Assembly: GCF_022647885.1 (NCBI RefSeq)
Contig: NZ_JALCLM010000001.1
Coordinates: 2,154,610-2,218,609, forward strand
DNA: 64,000 bases
From: Bifidobacterium sp.
GTDB lineage: Bacteria; Actinomycetota; Actinomycetes; Actinomycetales; Bifidobacteriaceae
Reading direction: 5' to 3'
The first letter of the stretch is position 1, and each line of letters starts with the position of its first letter. This document shows positions 35,387-44,201 of the stretch, in pieces. Below the pieces are notes generated by a model. That model was not told the origin of the DNA, ran no database searches, and saw only the letters and a program-made list of their open reading frames with translations. Position numbers and translations under genes: made by a program.

Positions 35387-36775
35387 ATGTCGGGGACAAA
35401 CCCAGTCGCACAACAAGCATCCGGTCTGCCGTCTGAATTGCAGGACAACGCACAAATCGCCGGCGTCAGCCCGAACAGCGCCCCTATGGAACCTCGAAGC
35501 AATTCCGCCCGATCTAGAATGACATCTCAAGAAAAACGCTGGATTCTCTATGATGTAGGCAACTCAGCTTTTGTACTGTTATCGACGGCAATCATCCCCA
35601 TCTATGCGAATTCGCTGCTCAAGCAAGCCGGAGAGAGCAATATCGTTTCGACGTGGGGATACGTCCAGACCGCGGCCGCATTGGTGATCGCCCTACTGAT
35701 GCCTCTGCTCGGTTCCATAGCGGACATTCAGGGAATGAAAATCAAATTCTTCCTTGGGTTCTGCGGCACTGGAATGCTGGCCTGTTGTGCACTCGCTCTC
35801 CCCTTAACCTGGCTGCCATTTCTCATCCTCTGCATCATATCTTCGATAGGCTTGAACGGTTCTTTGACCTTCTATGACTCGATGCTTGTCGATGTCACCA
35901 GCGACGAACAGATGGATCGTATCTCCTCGCACGGCTTTGCTTGGGGATATGTGGGTTCGACAGTGCCTTTTATTCTCTGTATAGCGCTGATTTTCGCCGG
36001 TCCAGAGCTTTTCGGTATATCCACAGCGGAATGCACTCGAATAGCCTTCATTATCACGGCACTGTGGTGGGCCGCATTCACGGTCCCACTGGTCAAAAGC
36101 TACCGCCAACGTCATTTCCGTGCCACAGCATCACAGATGGGGAGCAGTATCCGTCAAAGCTTCGGTGAACTGCGCACCACACTGCTGCGTATTGCACATA
36201 ACAGATCACTGCTACTCTTCATGCTCGCGTTCTTCCTATATATTGACGCGGTCAACACCATCATCGCCATGTCAACGTCATACGGCACACAACTCGGTAT
36301 CGATTCCACTCAAATGGTCATGGCGCTTCTGGCGACACAGTTCGTCGCATTCCCCAGCGCCATCATCTACGGAAAATGCTCGGGAAGATTCGGCACCAAA
36401 CGTATGATCGTGATAGCAGTTATCGCTTATATGGCCATCGTGTTCTTCGCAGCCTTCCTGCTGCGCAATGCTACAGCCTTCTGGATTCTTGCCATCGCCG
36501 TTGGGTTGTTCCAGGGCGGTATACAGGCCTTGAGCCGCTCGTATTACGGCAGATTGATTCCGAAGAATCGAGCGAATGAGTACTTTGGCTTCTTCGATAT
36601 CTTCGGGAAATTCGCCAGCGTGCTTGGCACCTTCCTTGTCGCCGTCATCACTAGCATCACCGGCAATCCCAGTCTGGGTGTGCTCTCCATCGGCATTCTG
36701 CTGATCGGGGCTTTGGTTCTCCTCGCTCTACAGAACGATCCGACAGCTTCACATATGACGCCCACAGAGGTGTGA
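35387..36775 (+). CDS. UMF1/ATG22-like MFS transporter
   Basis: A 462-residue protein with about twelve hydrophobic segments. ATG 35387 has AAGGA five bases upstream. After a disordered start, EKRWILYDVGNSAFVLLSTAIIPIYA (about 46-71) is the UMF1 signature, and the FNGSLTFYDSMLVD-like stretch (LNGSLTFYDSMLVDVT) and GLFQGGIQALSRSYYGRLIP follow. The family is named after yeast Atg22, a vacuolar amino acid effluxer; in bacteria the substrate is unproven. Control by the divergent XRE membrane protein is probable. Confidence 0.88.
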   Translation: MSGTNPVAQQASGLPSELQDNAQIAGVSPNSAPMEPRSNSARSRMTSQEKRWILYDVGNSAFVLLSTAIIPIYANSLLKQAGESNIVSTWGYVQTAAALVIALLMPLLGSIADIQGMKIKFFLGFCGTGMLACCALALPLTWLPFLILCIISSIGLNGSLTFYDSMLVDVTSDEQMDRISSHGFAWGYVGSTVPFILCIALIFAGPELFGISTAECTRIAFIITALWWAAFTVPLVKSYRQRHFRATASQMGSSIRQSFGELRTTLLRIAHNRSLLLFMLAFFLYIDAVNTIIAMSTSYGTQLGIDSTQMVMALLATQFVAFPSAIIYGKCSGRFGTKRMIVIAVIAYMAIVFFAAFLLRNATAFWILAIAVGLFQGGIQALSRSYYGRLIPKNRANEYFGFFDIFGKFASVLGTFLVAVITSITGNPSLGVLSIGILLIGALVLLALQNDPTASHMTPTEV

Positions 36776-36855
36776 CACATTTACGAATCAGCCAAAACGG
36801 TGAACTACACTTATGACCCATCACATGACCGATAAAGAACAACAAACGGGGTTTT

Positions 36856-37887
36856 ATGGTTTCACCTACTATCTCCGACGCCATCAGAACGATGCCGAAG
36901 GCTGAATTACATTTGCATATTGAAGGGACGCTCGAACCTGAACTTGCATATGAGCTGGCCGACCGCAACAATATCCAACTTCCTTTCTCAGGCCTAGACG
37001 ATTTACGGCAGCGCTACAAATTCACTAATTTGCAGTCCTTTCTTGACCTTTACTATCAACTCATGAGCGTTCTACGCACTGCTGACGATTTTCGCGATCT
37101 TGTGCTTGCCTATATGGCAAAAGCCAACGAGGCTGGCGTGGTGCGAAGCGAAATATTTTTCGACCCACAAGTACATGTCGAAAACGGACTTGATATCGAC
37201 ACAGTTTTGGATGGACTGCTGAGCGGCATGATTCTTGGTCGCGAGCGCTACGGCATTAGCTCAGGTCTTATTCCATGCATTGTTAGAGATAAACCAGTTG
37301 AATCTGCAGCGCAGATAGTAGAGTCCCTTGCTCATAGATCTGATGAACTACTCGGTTTGGGCTTGGATTCTGCAGAGCTGGGCTACCCTCCACAGCTGTT
37401 TAGTGACGTGTTCGATAGAGCACGAGATCTGGGTCTGCATCTAGTCGCTCATGCCGGTGAAGAAGGCCCAGCAGATTACGTCAAACAGGCAATATACGAT
37501 CTTAAGGTGGAACGCATCGATCACGGCATACGATCGGTTGAGGATCTTGAACTATTAGAGATTCTGAAAGAGCGTAATATTCCGCTCACCTGTTGCCCGC
37601 TATCAAATCTCAAATTGCAGGTGGTTAACAAGCTGAGTGAATTGCCATTGCAACAACTCATTACCAGTGGAGTGCAACTGACCATTAATTCCGACGACCC
37701 TGCCTATTTTGGTGGATATATTGCTGATAATTTCGATGCACTCGCTGACATAGGATTCACACTCTCTCAGTTGGCACGCATGGGCGAAAACTCTTTACGG
37801 GCAGCCTTTTGGGGAGAAACTGAGCGTGACAATATGCTCAAACAATTTGCCCTCTGGGAACAGTCCCACCAAGCACTGCTTCAATAA
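36856..37887 (+). CDS. add: Adenine deaminase (adenosine deaminase superfamily)
   Basis: A 343-residue zinc hydrolase. MPKAELHLHIEGTLEPELAYELADRN (zinc HxH at about 19 and 21) and VAHAGEEG (zinc His near 200) are common to the superfamily. The ERIDHGIRSVEDLELLEILKERNIPLTCCPLSN and SDDPAYFGGYIADNF words match the Aah1/PA0148 branch, which deaminates adenine to hypoxanthine rather than adenosine. I infer adenine as substrate; it is often annotated adenosine deaminase. Monocistronic. Confidence 0.85.
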   Translation: MVSPTISDAIRTMPKAELHLHIEGTLEPELAYELADRNNIQLPFSGLDDLRQRYKFTNLQSFLDLYYQLMSVLRTADDFRDLVLAYMAKANEAGVVRSEIFFDPQVHVENGLDIDTVLDGLLSGMILGRERYGISSGLIPCIVRDKPVESAAQIVESLAHRSDELLGLGLDSAELGYPPQLFSDVFDRARDLGLHLVAHAGEEGPADYVKQAIYDLKVERIDHGIRSVEDLELLEILKERNIPLTCCPLSNLKLQVVNKLSELPLQQLITSGVQLTINSDDPAYFGGYIADNFDALADIGFTLSQLARMGENSLRAAFWGETERDNMLKQFALWEQSHQALLQ

Positions 37888-37901
37888 CATATATCAGGTC
37901 A

Positions 37902-37955
37902 TTGCATGGTTGATGCTACCGCCCCACGAGAGCAACGCAGCATGAAGCCATGCAA
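37902..37955 (+). terminator. Stem-loop after the adenine deaminase gene
   Basis: TTGCATGG...ATGCT (37902-37917) pairs with AGCAT...CCATGCAA (37939-37955) with one bulge. No T-run follows, but its position at the gene end suits a terminator or 3' stabilising element. A TTTTTTT run lies further on at about 38041-38047. Confidence 0.4.
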
Positions 37956-38051
37956 CGTTGTGGCCTCAAGTACGCGATTATTGGCAGCTCTTGATATTGC
38001 GTACAAAAAACTCACAACAAGCTCCCAGCTACCTAGCTAATTTTTTTAAGT

Positions 38052-38081
38052 TTGTCACGCTTGCATTATTCTTAGTAATAC
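38052..38081 (+). promoter_or_regulatory. Putative promoter of flavin electron-transfer operon
   Basis: TTGTCA (38052-38057) and TAATAC (38076-38081) are separated by 18 bp, 55 bases before the FMN-binding protein gene. I found no RFN-type riboswitch features in this leader. Confidence 0.45.
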
Positions 38082-38135
38082 TCATACTCAAGCAGACGAC
38101 AGTGAAGAACCTGCCTGCGCACACCGGGGGACACG

Positions 38136-38681
38136 ATGCGACGCAAAGTAACTGGGATAGCCATAGGTGTTGTAGCAGCATGCGCCATTGTTGTGGATAT
38201 GTTCATGCTCTTTTTCAAGCCTAGTATGGATGCCTCACTCTCCTCTGAGCAAAGCAGCACGTCATCATCCGACGACACCAATCGCAGCTCATCCCCCTCT
38301 GCCTCCTCCACGACATCAAGTGATGAGAGCGCTTCTTCCGACGCTTCTAGCTCAAGCACAGATACAGCGACTGATTCCGCGTCTCAATTTGCTGATGGAA
38401 GCTATACCGGCGAACTTATTCACACCAATCGCGGTGATGTTCAAGTGCAGATTACGGTAGCAAACGGCAGCATCAGCGCAGTAACAGCCATAACCTATCC
38501 TAATGAAACAGCACAATCACGAAGCATCAGTGCACAAGTCATACCTACATATGAGCAAGAAGCAGTCGACGCACAAAGTTCAGATATCAAGCTGATTAGT
38601 GGGGCTACAGAAACATATACCGGTTTCACTGGTTCACTCCAAGATGCCATTAATCAAGCCACTCAGGCAGGTTCATCATGA
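38136..38681 (+). CDS. Membrane-anchored FMN-binding (flavinylated) protein
   Basis: A 181-residue protein. Residues 1-28 are a basic start plus one hydrophobic helix, so the rest is outside. Residues 34-86 are an almost pure Ser/Thr/Asp linker, which suits passage through the cell wall. Residues 87-178 form an FMN-binding domain: DGSYTGELIHTNRGDVQVQITVANG and LISGATETYTGF, where SGAT (155-158) is the ApbE target and Thr158 should carry covalent FMN. Such proteins pass electrons outside the membrane. ApbE follows with an ATGA overlap, and GGGGG sits before ATG 38136. Confidence 0.88.
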   Translation: MRRKVTGIAIGVVAACAIVVDMFMLFFKPSMDASLSSEQSSTSSSDDTNRSSSPSASSTTSSDESASSDASSSSTDTATDSASQFADGSYTGELIHTNRGDVQVQITVANGSISAVTAITYPNETAQSRSISAQVIPTYEQEAVDAQSSDIKLISGATETYTGFTGSLQDAINQATQAGSS

Positions 38682-39628
38682 CGGATATCACACCGCTGAC
38701 TCATCATGATGACTTGCACCCCGTGCCTCAGATGCTGGTCGAGGTAATCGCAGTGATGAACATTCCCTTCACCATCATGGTGAAACCCTGGCAAACAGCG
38801 AGTCTTGGCAATCAATCTTGCTGGGAATGGACGCAGCACGAGATGAAAGTCGCTGTTAATAACATTACAAATTTTCTTCGTGATGTAGATTTACGGTTCT
38901 CACCCTTTAAATCTCACTCGCTTGTTTCATCGGCGCAACGAGGTGAATGGTCTTCGCTGCTCGACGATCAGGATTTCCAAGAAATCTGTGGAAAAACAGC
39001 CTTAGCAAAAACTCTCACACACACAGCTTTCGATGCTTTTCATCAAGGAATTTATGACCCAATTGGGCTCGTTAAGGGGTGGGCCATCGAGACAGCGCTT
39101 GACAGATTCCTTCGTCCTCTATTACTCACATCGTTTCCACCCTCTGATCACCATGACTCTCAATCTGCCTGCTGTGAAGCAGTTGCTATTAATGGTGGTG
39201 GTGACATTCGTGTAGCAGTCTCGCAGCACAGCGATTACCTCTGGAAAATCGGTATTGAAAACCCTAATAACACCAGTGAGATCATCGCCCAATGTGCAAT
39301 TCATAACGGAGGTATCGCTACTTCAGGATTCAACAAACGTGGCATGCATATCACGCACACCAATGAAGATGAAGTACTTCGTCAGCTCACCGTCATCAGT
39401 GATAGCGTCGAAGATGCTGACATGTGGTCTACTGCTGGAATCGCAGCTGGATTGCACTCCTGGAAGACCCTAGCTCAAGAACACTCGCTTAATGCAATTG
39501 CAGTCAGAAATAGTGGAGAAGTATTGCACTTTGTTCATGGAGAACAAAGTAATAAACAATTCACTTCTATTGTTTCGCAAAATGCCGTCGAACTCAACAC
39601 GAAAGTATCAAAGGAACCATCATGCTGA
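38678..39628 (+). CDS. apbE: FAD:protein FMN transferase (ApbE)
   Basis: ApbE moves FMN from FAD to a Thr or Ser of a target protein. In this 316-residue protein, GIYDPIGLVKGWAIETALDR (residues near 127-146), AVAINGGGDIRVAV, GGIATSGFNKRG and ADMWSTAGIAAG near 250 match the flavin- and magnesium-binding motifs. It begins MTDITPLTHH with no signal peptide or lipobox, so it acts in the cytoplasm or on the membrane face; many actinobacterial ApbE proteins are alike. Its probable target is the SGAT site of the gene before. The last seven bases overlap the next start. Confidence 0.9.
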   Translation: MTDITPLTHHDDLHPVPQMLVEVIAVMNIPFTIMVKPWQTASLGNQSCWEWTQHEMKVAVNNITNFLRDVDLRFSPFKSHSLVSSAQRGEWSSLLDDQDFQEICGKTALAKTLTHTAFDAFHQGIYDPIGLVKGWAIETALDRFLRPLLLTSFPPSDHHDSQSACCEAVAINGGGDIRVAVSQHSDYLWKIGIENPNNTSEIIAQCAIHNGGIATSGFNKRGMHITHTNEDEVLRQLTVISDSVEDADMWSTAGIAAGLHSWKTLAQEHSLNAIAVRNSGEVLHFVHGEQSNKQFTSIVSQNAVELNTKVSKEPSC

Positions 39629-40905
39629 GAAAACTGCGTATACCATTGGCTCTTACCTGGTTGACCGTTATATTCGTCATACCTATGCCTCTGCTAGTTC
39701 TACTAACGTACGGTCTTTCACCGTTGTACGCTGACTCAGCTCTGGCAATTCAGTCAGGAATGATCGCATATTGCTGGATGCTCACTGCGATAATGCTGAG
39801 TACTCGTCCACACTTCTTAGATCGTCTGATAGGTCTGCCGAATATTTATATGATTCATGGCATTCTCAGTCTCGGCGCAATTATGCTTGCGGCACTGCAC
39901 CGTAGCGCTTTACCTTCCAGTGGCCTTATTGCGCTTACCGGCAATGCAGCATTCTGGATTTTCATCTCAGTCGCTGTTTGGTCCATGGTGTTTATGGCAG
40001 GATGGCTAACCACACGAGTACGAATACTCGCTCGAATAAAACGAGCCCTGGAAAAACTCTTCCGACATGAATTTTCTGTATGGTTGCATCGGCTCAATCT
40101 TGTCGCTGTGACCTTGATTTTTATCCATGTTCAGTTGATTCCTATCGTGAACACTATTCGCCCCTTCATGATTGTTTTCGATGCAATGTCACTGCTAGCT
40201 GCAGTGCTATACATTCGTTCGAAGCTAATACAACGCTTCGGAGCGCATCGCGGCACAGTTGAAACCGTGCAAGTAATCGCTCCAGGAGTACTTCAACTTG
40301 ATATCCATGTGCCTGCTTTGCATGGCTCATGGGAGGCTGGTGACTTTGTATTTATCCGTTTCCCAAGGATCAAAGGACTTGGAGAATATCATCCATTCTC
40401 CATTGTTTCTGTACCTTCCAGATCTGCAAGGATTCGCTTGGCTATACGCGGTGACGGTGATTTCACCCGTACGCTACCCAAGGCAGTTGATGAAGGTGCT
40501 GCCGTGGAAGTACTACCTCCCTTCGGACGATATCAACGTTTCCTCGACGAACGTGATCCCGCACGGCCTATGGTGATATTTGCAGGTGGTATAGGTGTGA
40601 CTCCTTTACTGCCTGTTGCGTTGGCTTATGAGGATTCAGAACGTCCAATTCATTTCTTGTATTCAGCGCGCAGCACCGATCAATTGCTGTACGCTGATGA
40701 GCTCGAACGCTGGTCTACCAAAGATCATCGTATGTTGAAACTCCAGGCGGGTAGGTTCTCTCCTGACGAGTTAAGCTCAGCAATGCTGCCCAATGCTGTG
40801 TATCTCATTGGCGGGCCAGCATCTATGTTGAGAAGCTCGCGTCGTCTACTCATGTCTCAGGGGGTACGCGCTGATGATATCTGTTATGAACCTTTCACCT
40901 GGTAA
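39622..40905 (+). CDS. Ferric-reductase-like membrane flavoprotein
   Basis: A 427-residue protein. The first half (about 5-200) has five or six hydrophobic helices with two haem-type histidine pairs, IHGILSLGAIMLAALHR and LHRLNLVAVTLIFIHV, as in ferric reductases and NADPH oxidases. The second half is an FNR-type module: EYHPFSIVSVPS (FAD site), FAGGIGVTPLLPVA (NADPH site) and LIGGPASML. It would draw electrons from cytoplasmic NAD(P)H across the membrane and hand them to the flavinylated outer protein. AAGGA precedes ATG 39622. Confidence 0.88.
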   Translation: MLRKLRIPLALTWLTVIFVIPMPLLVLLTYGLSPLYADSALAIQSGMIAYCWMLTAIMLSTRPHFLDRLIGLPNIYMIHGILSLGAIMLAALHRSALPSSGLIALTGNAAFWIFISVAVWSMVFMAGWLTTRVRILARIKRALEKLFRHEFSVWLHRLNLVAVTLIFIHVQLIPIVNTIRPFMIVFDAMSLLAAVLYIRSKLIQRFGAHRGTVETVQVIAPGVLQLDIHVPALHGSWEAGDFVFIRFPRIKGLGEYHPFSIVSVPSRSARIRLAIRGDGDFTRTLPKAVDEGAAVEVLPPFGRYQRFLDERDPARPMVIFAGGIGVTPLLPVALAYEDSERPIHFLYSARSTDQLLYADELERWSTKDHRMLKLQAGRFSPDELSSAMLPNAVYLIGGPASMLRSSRRLLMSQGVRADDICYEPFTW

Positions 40906-40932
40906 TAATTTAGAGATGCGTTTACAGATGCA

Positions 40933-40965
40933 CTATGTGTGATAGAGCGCTATGTGTGATAGAGC
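40933..40965. repeat. 17-bp tandem duplication
   Basis: CTATGTGTGATAGAGC occurs at 40933-40948 and 40950-40965 (17-bp period), between the ferric-reductase-like gene and mscS. Confidence 0.88.
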
Positions 40966-41041
40966 ACGGTGAGCAGATAGTATGGTGCCAGTTGTAAAGG
41001 AATAAGGTCTATCACCTAGCTAGAAGCTGAACGGGAGCGTT

Positions 41042-41842
41042 ATGGAAGGCTTTTGGGGAATAGTGTCGCGCTGGTTGGCACAATATTCGGATCGCATCAT
41101 AATTTTCGTAGTGACGCTTATTGCCACGATCATCATCACCAAAATTGTTGCCAAAGCACTCCAACGATTGCTCGATCGCTCCCAAATTCCTAGTGCATCA
41201 ATATTCATCAATATTGTGCTCGCTGTGATCTGGATTATGGCTGCGATGATGATTATGCAACCAGTATTCGGGGTAAATCCGACTACTTTTACTACAGCTT
41301 TGGGAGTAAGCGGCATAGCGCTGTCCTTTGGTCTCAAGGACACCATTTCAAATATCGTCGGCGGCTTTGGTTTGATGATGGGAAAAGTTATCCAGCCAGG
41401 TGACGTGATTGCTATATCTGGGACCAGCGGCACTGTTAAAGATGTGACATGGCGACATACTATCGTCACGGAACTGTCTGGAAATGAACTATGGATTCCC
41501 AATTCAGTGCTCAATACAGTTTCTTTAGAGAAGTTGTCATTAAATGGCGACACCATGCTACGTATTCCGTTGATTATCAACGGCAATTGCGATCCTGATA
41601 CTACTGCTCAAAAAATATTGGCGCTTGCTTCCCAAGCCTCCAGTGGCATGACAGTTCCGACAATTCCCTCAGTTGTCAGATTTCAAGGTTTTACACCATA
41701 CGGAGTCAGCGCAGAACTTTGGGTCTTTGCCAAGCCAGAAGTGTTACCCGCCATGGTGCAAGATCTGGTAGTCAGGGCGCTCGTTGGACAGGATTTTCTT
41801 GTCCAGAACCTAGCTGCGACCCTTCCTACAACATCTCAATAG
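41042..41842 (+). CDS. mscS: MscS-family mechanosensitive channel
   Basis: A 266-residue channel that opens under membrane tension and lets out solutes in osmotic downshock. Three hydrophobic segments (about 18-40, 55-80, 90-110) lead to the pore and beta domain: ALGVSGIALSFGLKDTISNIVGGFGLMMGKVIQPGDVIAISGTSGTVKDVTWRHTIV is the MscS signature. The cytoplasmic alpha/beta end is short. GGGAG sits before ATG 41042. Confidence 0.92.
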   Translation: MEGFWGIVSRWLAQYSDRIIIFVVTLIATIIITKIVAKALQRLLDRSQIPSASIFINIVLAVIWIMAAMMIMQPVFGVNPTTFTTALGVSGIALSFGLKDTISNIVGGFGLMMGKVIQPGDVIAISGTSGTVKDVTWRHTIVTELSGNELWIPNSVLNTVSLEKLSLNGDTMLRIPLIINGNCDPDTTAQKILALASQASSGMTVPTIPSVVRFQGFTPYGVSAELWVFAKPEVLPAMVQDLVVRALVGQDFLVQNLAATLPTTSQ

Positions 41843-41852
41843 GCTATTTCTC

Positions 41853-41966
41853 GTTTGTGTAGTGATTACGAAATATCAAGGTCGAATATCAAGCGGCTTA
41901 TTGTTGCAATTCTGCGGTTTTCGTAAATCTTATACATGGCCTCTAGCTGAAAATCCCTACACAAAC
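41853..41966. repeat. Intergenic TIR element, copy 4
   Basis: GTTTGTGTAGTGATT (41853-41867, one change from consensus) and AATCCCTACACAAAC (41952-41966) bound the element. Pairing continues outwards (TTTCTC at 41847 with GAGAAA at 41967-41972), giving 21-bp arms with one mismatch. The core TTGTTGCAATTCTGC matches copies 2 and 6. It lies between convergent mscS and the response-regulator gene. Confidence 0.85.
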
Positions 41967-41985
41967 GAGAAACACGCATTAACCG

Positions 41986-42627
41986 CTAGCTCGCGTGTGC
42001 ATGAATCCAAGAAATAGCCAATTGCGTGCGGTTAGTCATATCGAGTTTTGTAAGAATATCGCTAATACGGTTCCTGATGGTTCCCTCACTAAGAAATAAC
42101 CTTGACGCGATATCGTGATTATCCAAACCTTGAGCAACTAGTGCAGCTATTTCTCGTTCACGAGAACTTAATGCTGCGAAATGGTCGGATTCCTGAGAAT
42201 GCGATGACGCGTCCGGCGAATTCCCTTCCAAAGGCAGTTGCGAAAGAGCCTTGGCCCCAAGCACCACTTGCCCTGCCATTACAGCCTGCAATGCAGGCAA
42301 CACAGACGCTACATCTTGCTTAATCAGGTATCCCTTACCTCCTATAGATAAGGCCTGCTCTATATAGGATTTGTCAGCAAAGGTGGTGAGGAACAGTATT
42401 CGTGCCTGCTCATCGTCATTGATAATTTCTCGGGCAGCATCTAGGCCATTACCACCTGACATCTGCACGTCCATGAGCAGCACATCAGGTTTAAGAGACT
42501 GGTATTGCTTGACTGCACTAGTGCCATCATAAGCTGTCCACAGCACCTCCACTTCACTGTCTTGGATGAGTATTGTGGACAGTGACGAGCACACAATCGG
42601 GTCGTCATCAACTATGGCAACTTTCAT
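41986..42627 (-). CDS. NarL/FixJ-type response regulator
   Basis: A 213-residue regulator with a receiver domain (MKVAIVDDDPIV; phosphoacceptor Asp near 53 in DVLLMDVQMSG; Lys near 103) and a LuxR-type helix-turn-helix (SSREREIAALVAQGLDNHDIASRLFLSEGTIRNRISDIL, about 155-193). GGGAG precedes ATG 42627. The kinase stop overlaps it by four bases (ATGA). The divergent ABC exporter is its probable target. Confidence 0.94.
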   Translation of the reverse strand: MKVAIVDDDPIVCSSLSTILIQDSEVEVLWTAYDGTSAVKQYQSLKPDVLLMDVQMSGGNGLDAAREIINDDEQARILFLTTFADKSYIEQALSIGGKGYLIKQDVASVLPALQAVMAGQVVLGAKALSQLPLEGNSPDASSHSQESDHFAALSSREREIAALVAQGLDNHDIASRLFLSEGTIRNRISDILTKLDMTNRTQLAISWIHAHAS

Positions 42628-44072
42628 TTCGCTCCCCCTGAACAATCATGACTGTTATCTGTTTGCGTATTCATCTGATGCACCGGTTTATGTTGATCCG
42701 TTACCAGATCCTGCCACCGTTCTTTTGGTATAGAGACAAACACTCTCCATCCGGTACCATACGGGCCACACAATGCAGAGCCGCCAAGTTGCTGTGCGCG
42801 TTCTTCGATATCTGCCAAACCCATACCGCCCATGCCACGTCGAAGACTTCCTTCATTGCTGTCACCACCGAAGGCCATGAATACCGGGCGCCTACGCTCT
42901 CGATGTACACCATCCAACTCCGATGAACTTGGCGCTGAATCATCATAAGCAACCTCATCCGAAGATATACCGGCAGGATAAGCATTGCTCGGTGCAGCTT
43001 GTATCTCTGCGCCATCGTCTTGAACCACCAGTTGCCACAGTGCAGGCATATTCCTCAATATGATGGTGACATGGTGTGCACTGCTGTGCCGTGCTGTGTT
43101 ATTCAGAGCTTCTCTGATTGTCATCACAAAGCAGCGAGTCACAGCTACAGGGGCATCTTGGATTGCATTCTCTAGGTGAACCTCTATTGATGCAGAGGTA
43201 TTTTCTGTTCCGACTGTCCCCCTGGTATCACTCAAGTCAAGGCAGTGTGCAGCCACATCAATCTGGCTACTAAAGTCATTACCCTGCTCATCAAGGTCAT
43301 GTACAGCGTCGCGGACCATCGTCATAGCTTGCACGAAGGTATTCTCAAGATCCTGAAATGATTGGATAGTCTGCTCATCAGTTGTGGATTGAGCGAGCAC
43401 TTGGGATGCGTGGGCTTGCATAATTCCTCTAGTGAGGAGATGCCCGACATTATCGTGAATCTCTCTAGCAATTCTGGTACGTTCCAAAAGCGTTGCATGA
43501 CGAGTTGAACGAATACGCTCTGTTTCCATTTCTAATCTGTCAGCATGAATACGCCTGACGGCATCGTTACTAGAATCTTCCGCTCTCAGGAGCTGGAGTT
43601 TCACGGCGCTTAAGGCTGCCAACGTGACACCAATACCGAAGGTGATGAAACTGAACAATGCCACAACCATATGCACGCCGAGCTTCGTAGCGTCACTCCA
43701 TATCACAGATGTAACGACAGCGGCAAACCAAACGAAATAAAGTAACCAGCGCATCAAGCGAAGCTTGGGCTGCAAACGCGTATTCTTATACAATTCGCTT
43801 TGCCTTTGCCGGCCACCCAATATCAAACCCGTATCGCATGATGAAAGAGGTATGAATGGGATCAACATTGGCACGAACATACTTGCCAAGAACAAGCATA
43901 TACATGGAAGCGAAGCATACCAGCGCGGCAACGACCATTCACTCAAAGCACTAGCGGATAACGACACCAGTAGCGCTACAACTAGAGGAGCTTCGAGCGT
44001 ACCGTCTGCGAGTATCACTGCCCATATAAGACAGAGCATCCAGATCAAGAGTTTGAGCACACTACGCCACAT
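42624..44072 (-). CDS. DesK/NarX-type sensor histidine kinase
   Basis: A 482-residue kinase. About five or six hydrophobic segments in residues 1-150 have no clear sensor loop, so it may sense the membrane itself. The dimerisation helix has LLERTRIAREIHDNVGHLLTRG, where the His near 205 is phosphorylated (HisKA_3), and the ATP-binding end has EALNNTARHSSAHHVTIIL and GMGGMGLADIEERAQQLGG. A 60-residue acidic insert (about 375-425) lies within the ATPase domain. It is co-transcribed with the regulator after it. Confidence 0.92.
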   Translation of the reverse strand: MWRSVLKLLIWMLCLIWAVILADGTLEAPLVVALLVSLSASALSEWSLPRWYASLPCICLFLASMFVPMLIPFIPLSSCDTGLILGGRQRQSELYKNTRLQPKLRLMRWLLYFVWFAAVVTSVIWSDATKLGVHMVVALFSFITFGIGVTLAALSAVKLQLLRAEDSSNDAVRRIHADRLEMETERIRSTRHATLLERTRIAREIHDNVGHLLTRGIMQAHASQVLAQSTTDEQTIQSFQDLENTFVQAMTMVRDAVHDLDEQGNDFSSQIDVAAHCLDLSDTRGTVGTENTSASIEVHLENAIQDAPVAVTRCFVMTIREALNNTARHSSAHHVTIILRNMPALWQLVVQDDGAEIQAAPSNAYPAGISSDEVAYDDSAPSSSELDGVHRERRRPVFMAFGGDSNEGSLRRGMGGMGLADIEERAQQLGGSALCGPYGTGWRVFVSIPKERWQDLVTDQHKPVHQMNTQTDNSHDCSGGAK

Positions 44073-44201
44073 AGCAACTCCATCTTTTCAGCATTCTGTC
44101 ATCATTAACGATACATGCTTAGCCCTGTGTATTTCTCCGCCAAATATGATGACAAACATCACTTGATCCGATGACACTGATCACTAACGCGAGGCATAAC
44201 T

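Noticed and set aside
37888..38135. FMN riboswitch before the flavin operon
   Set aside because: I looked for the conserved RFN segments and found none; only a stem-loop and a normal promoter are visible.
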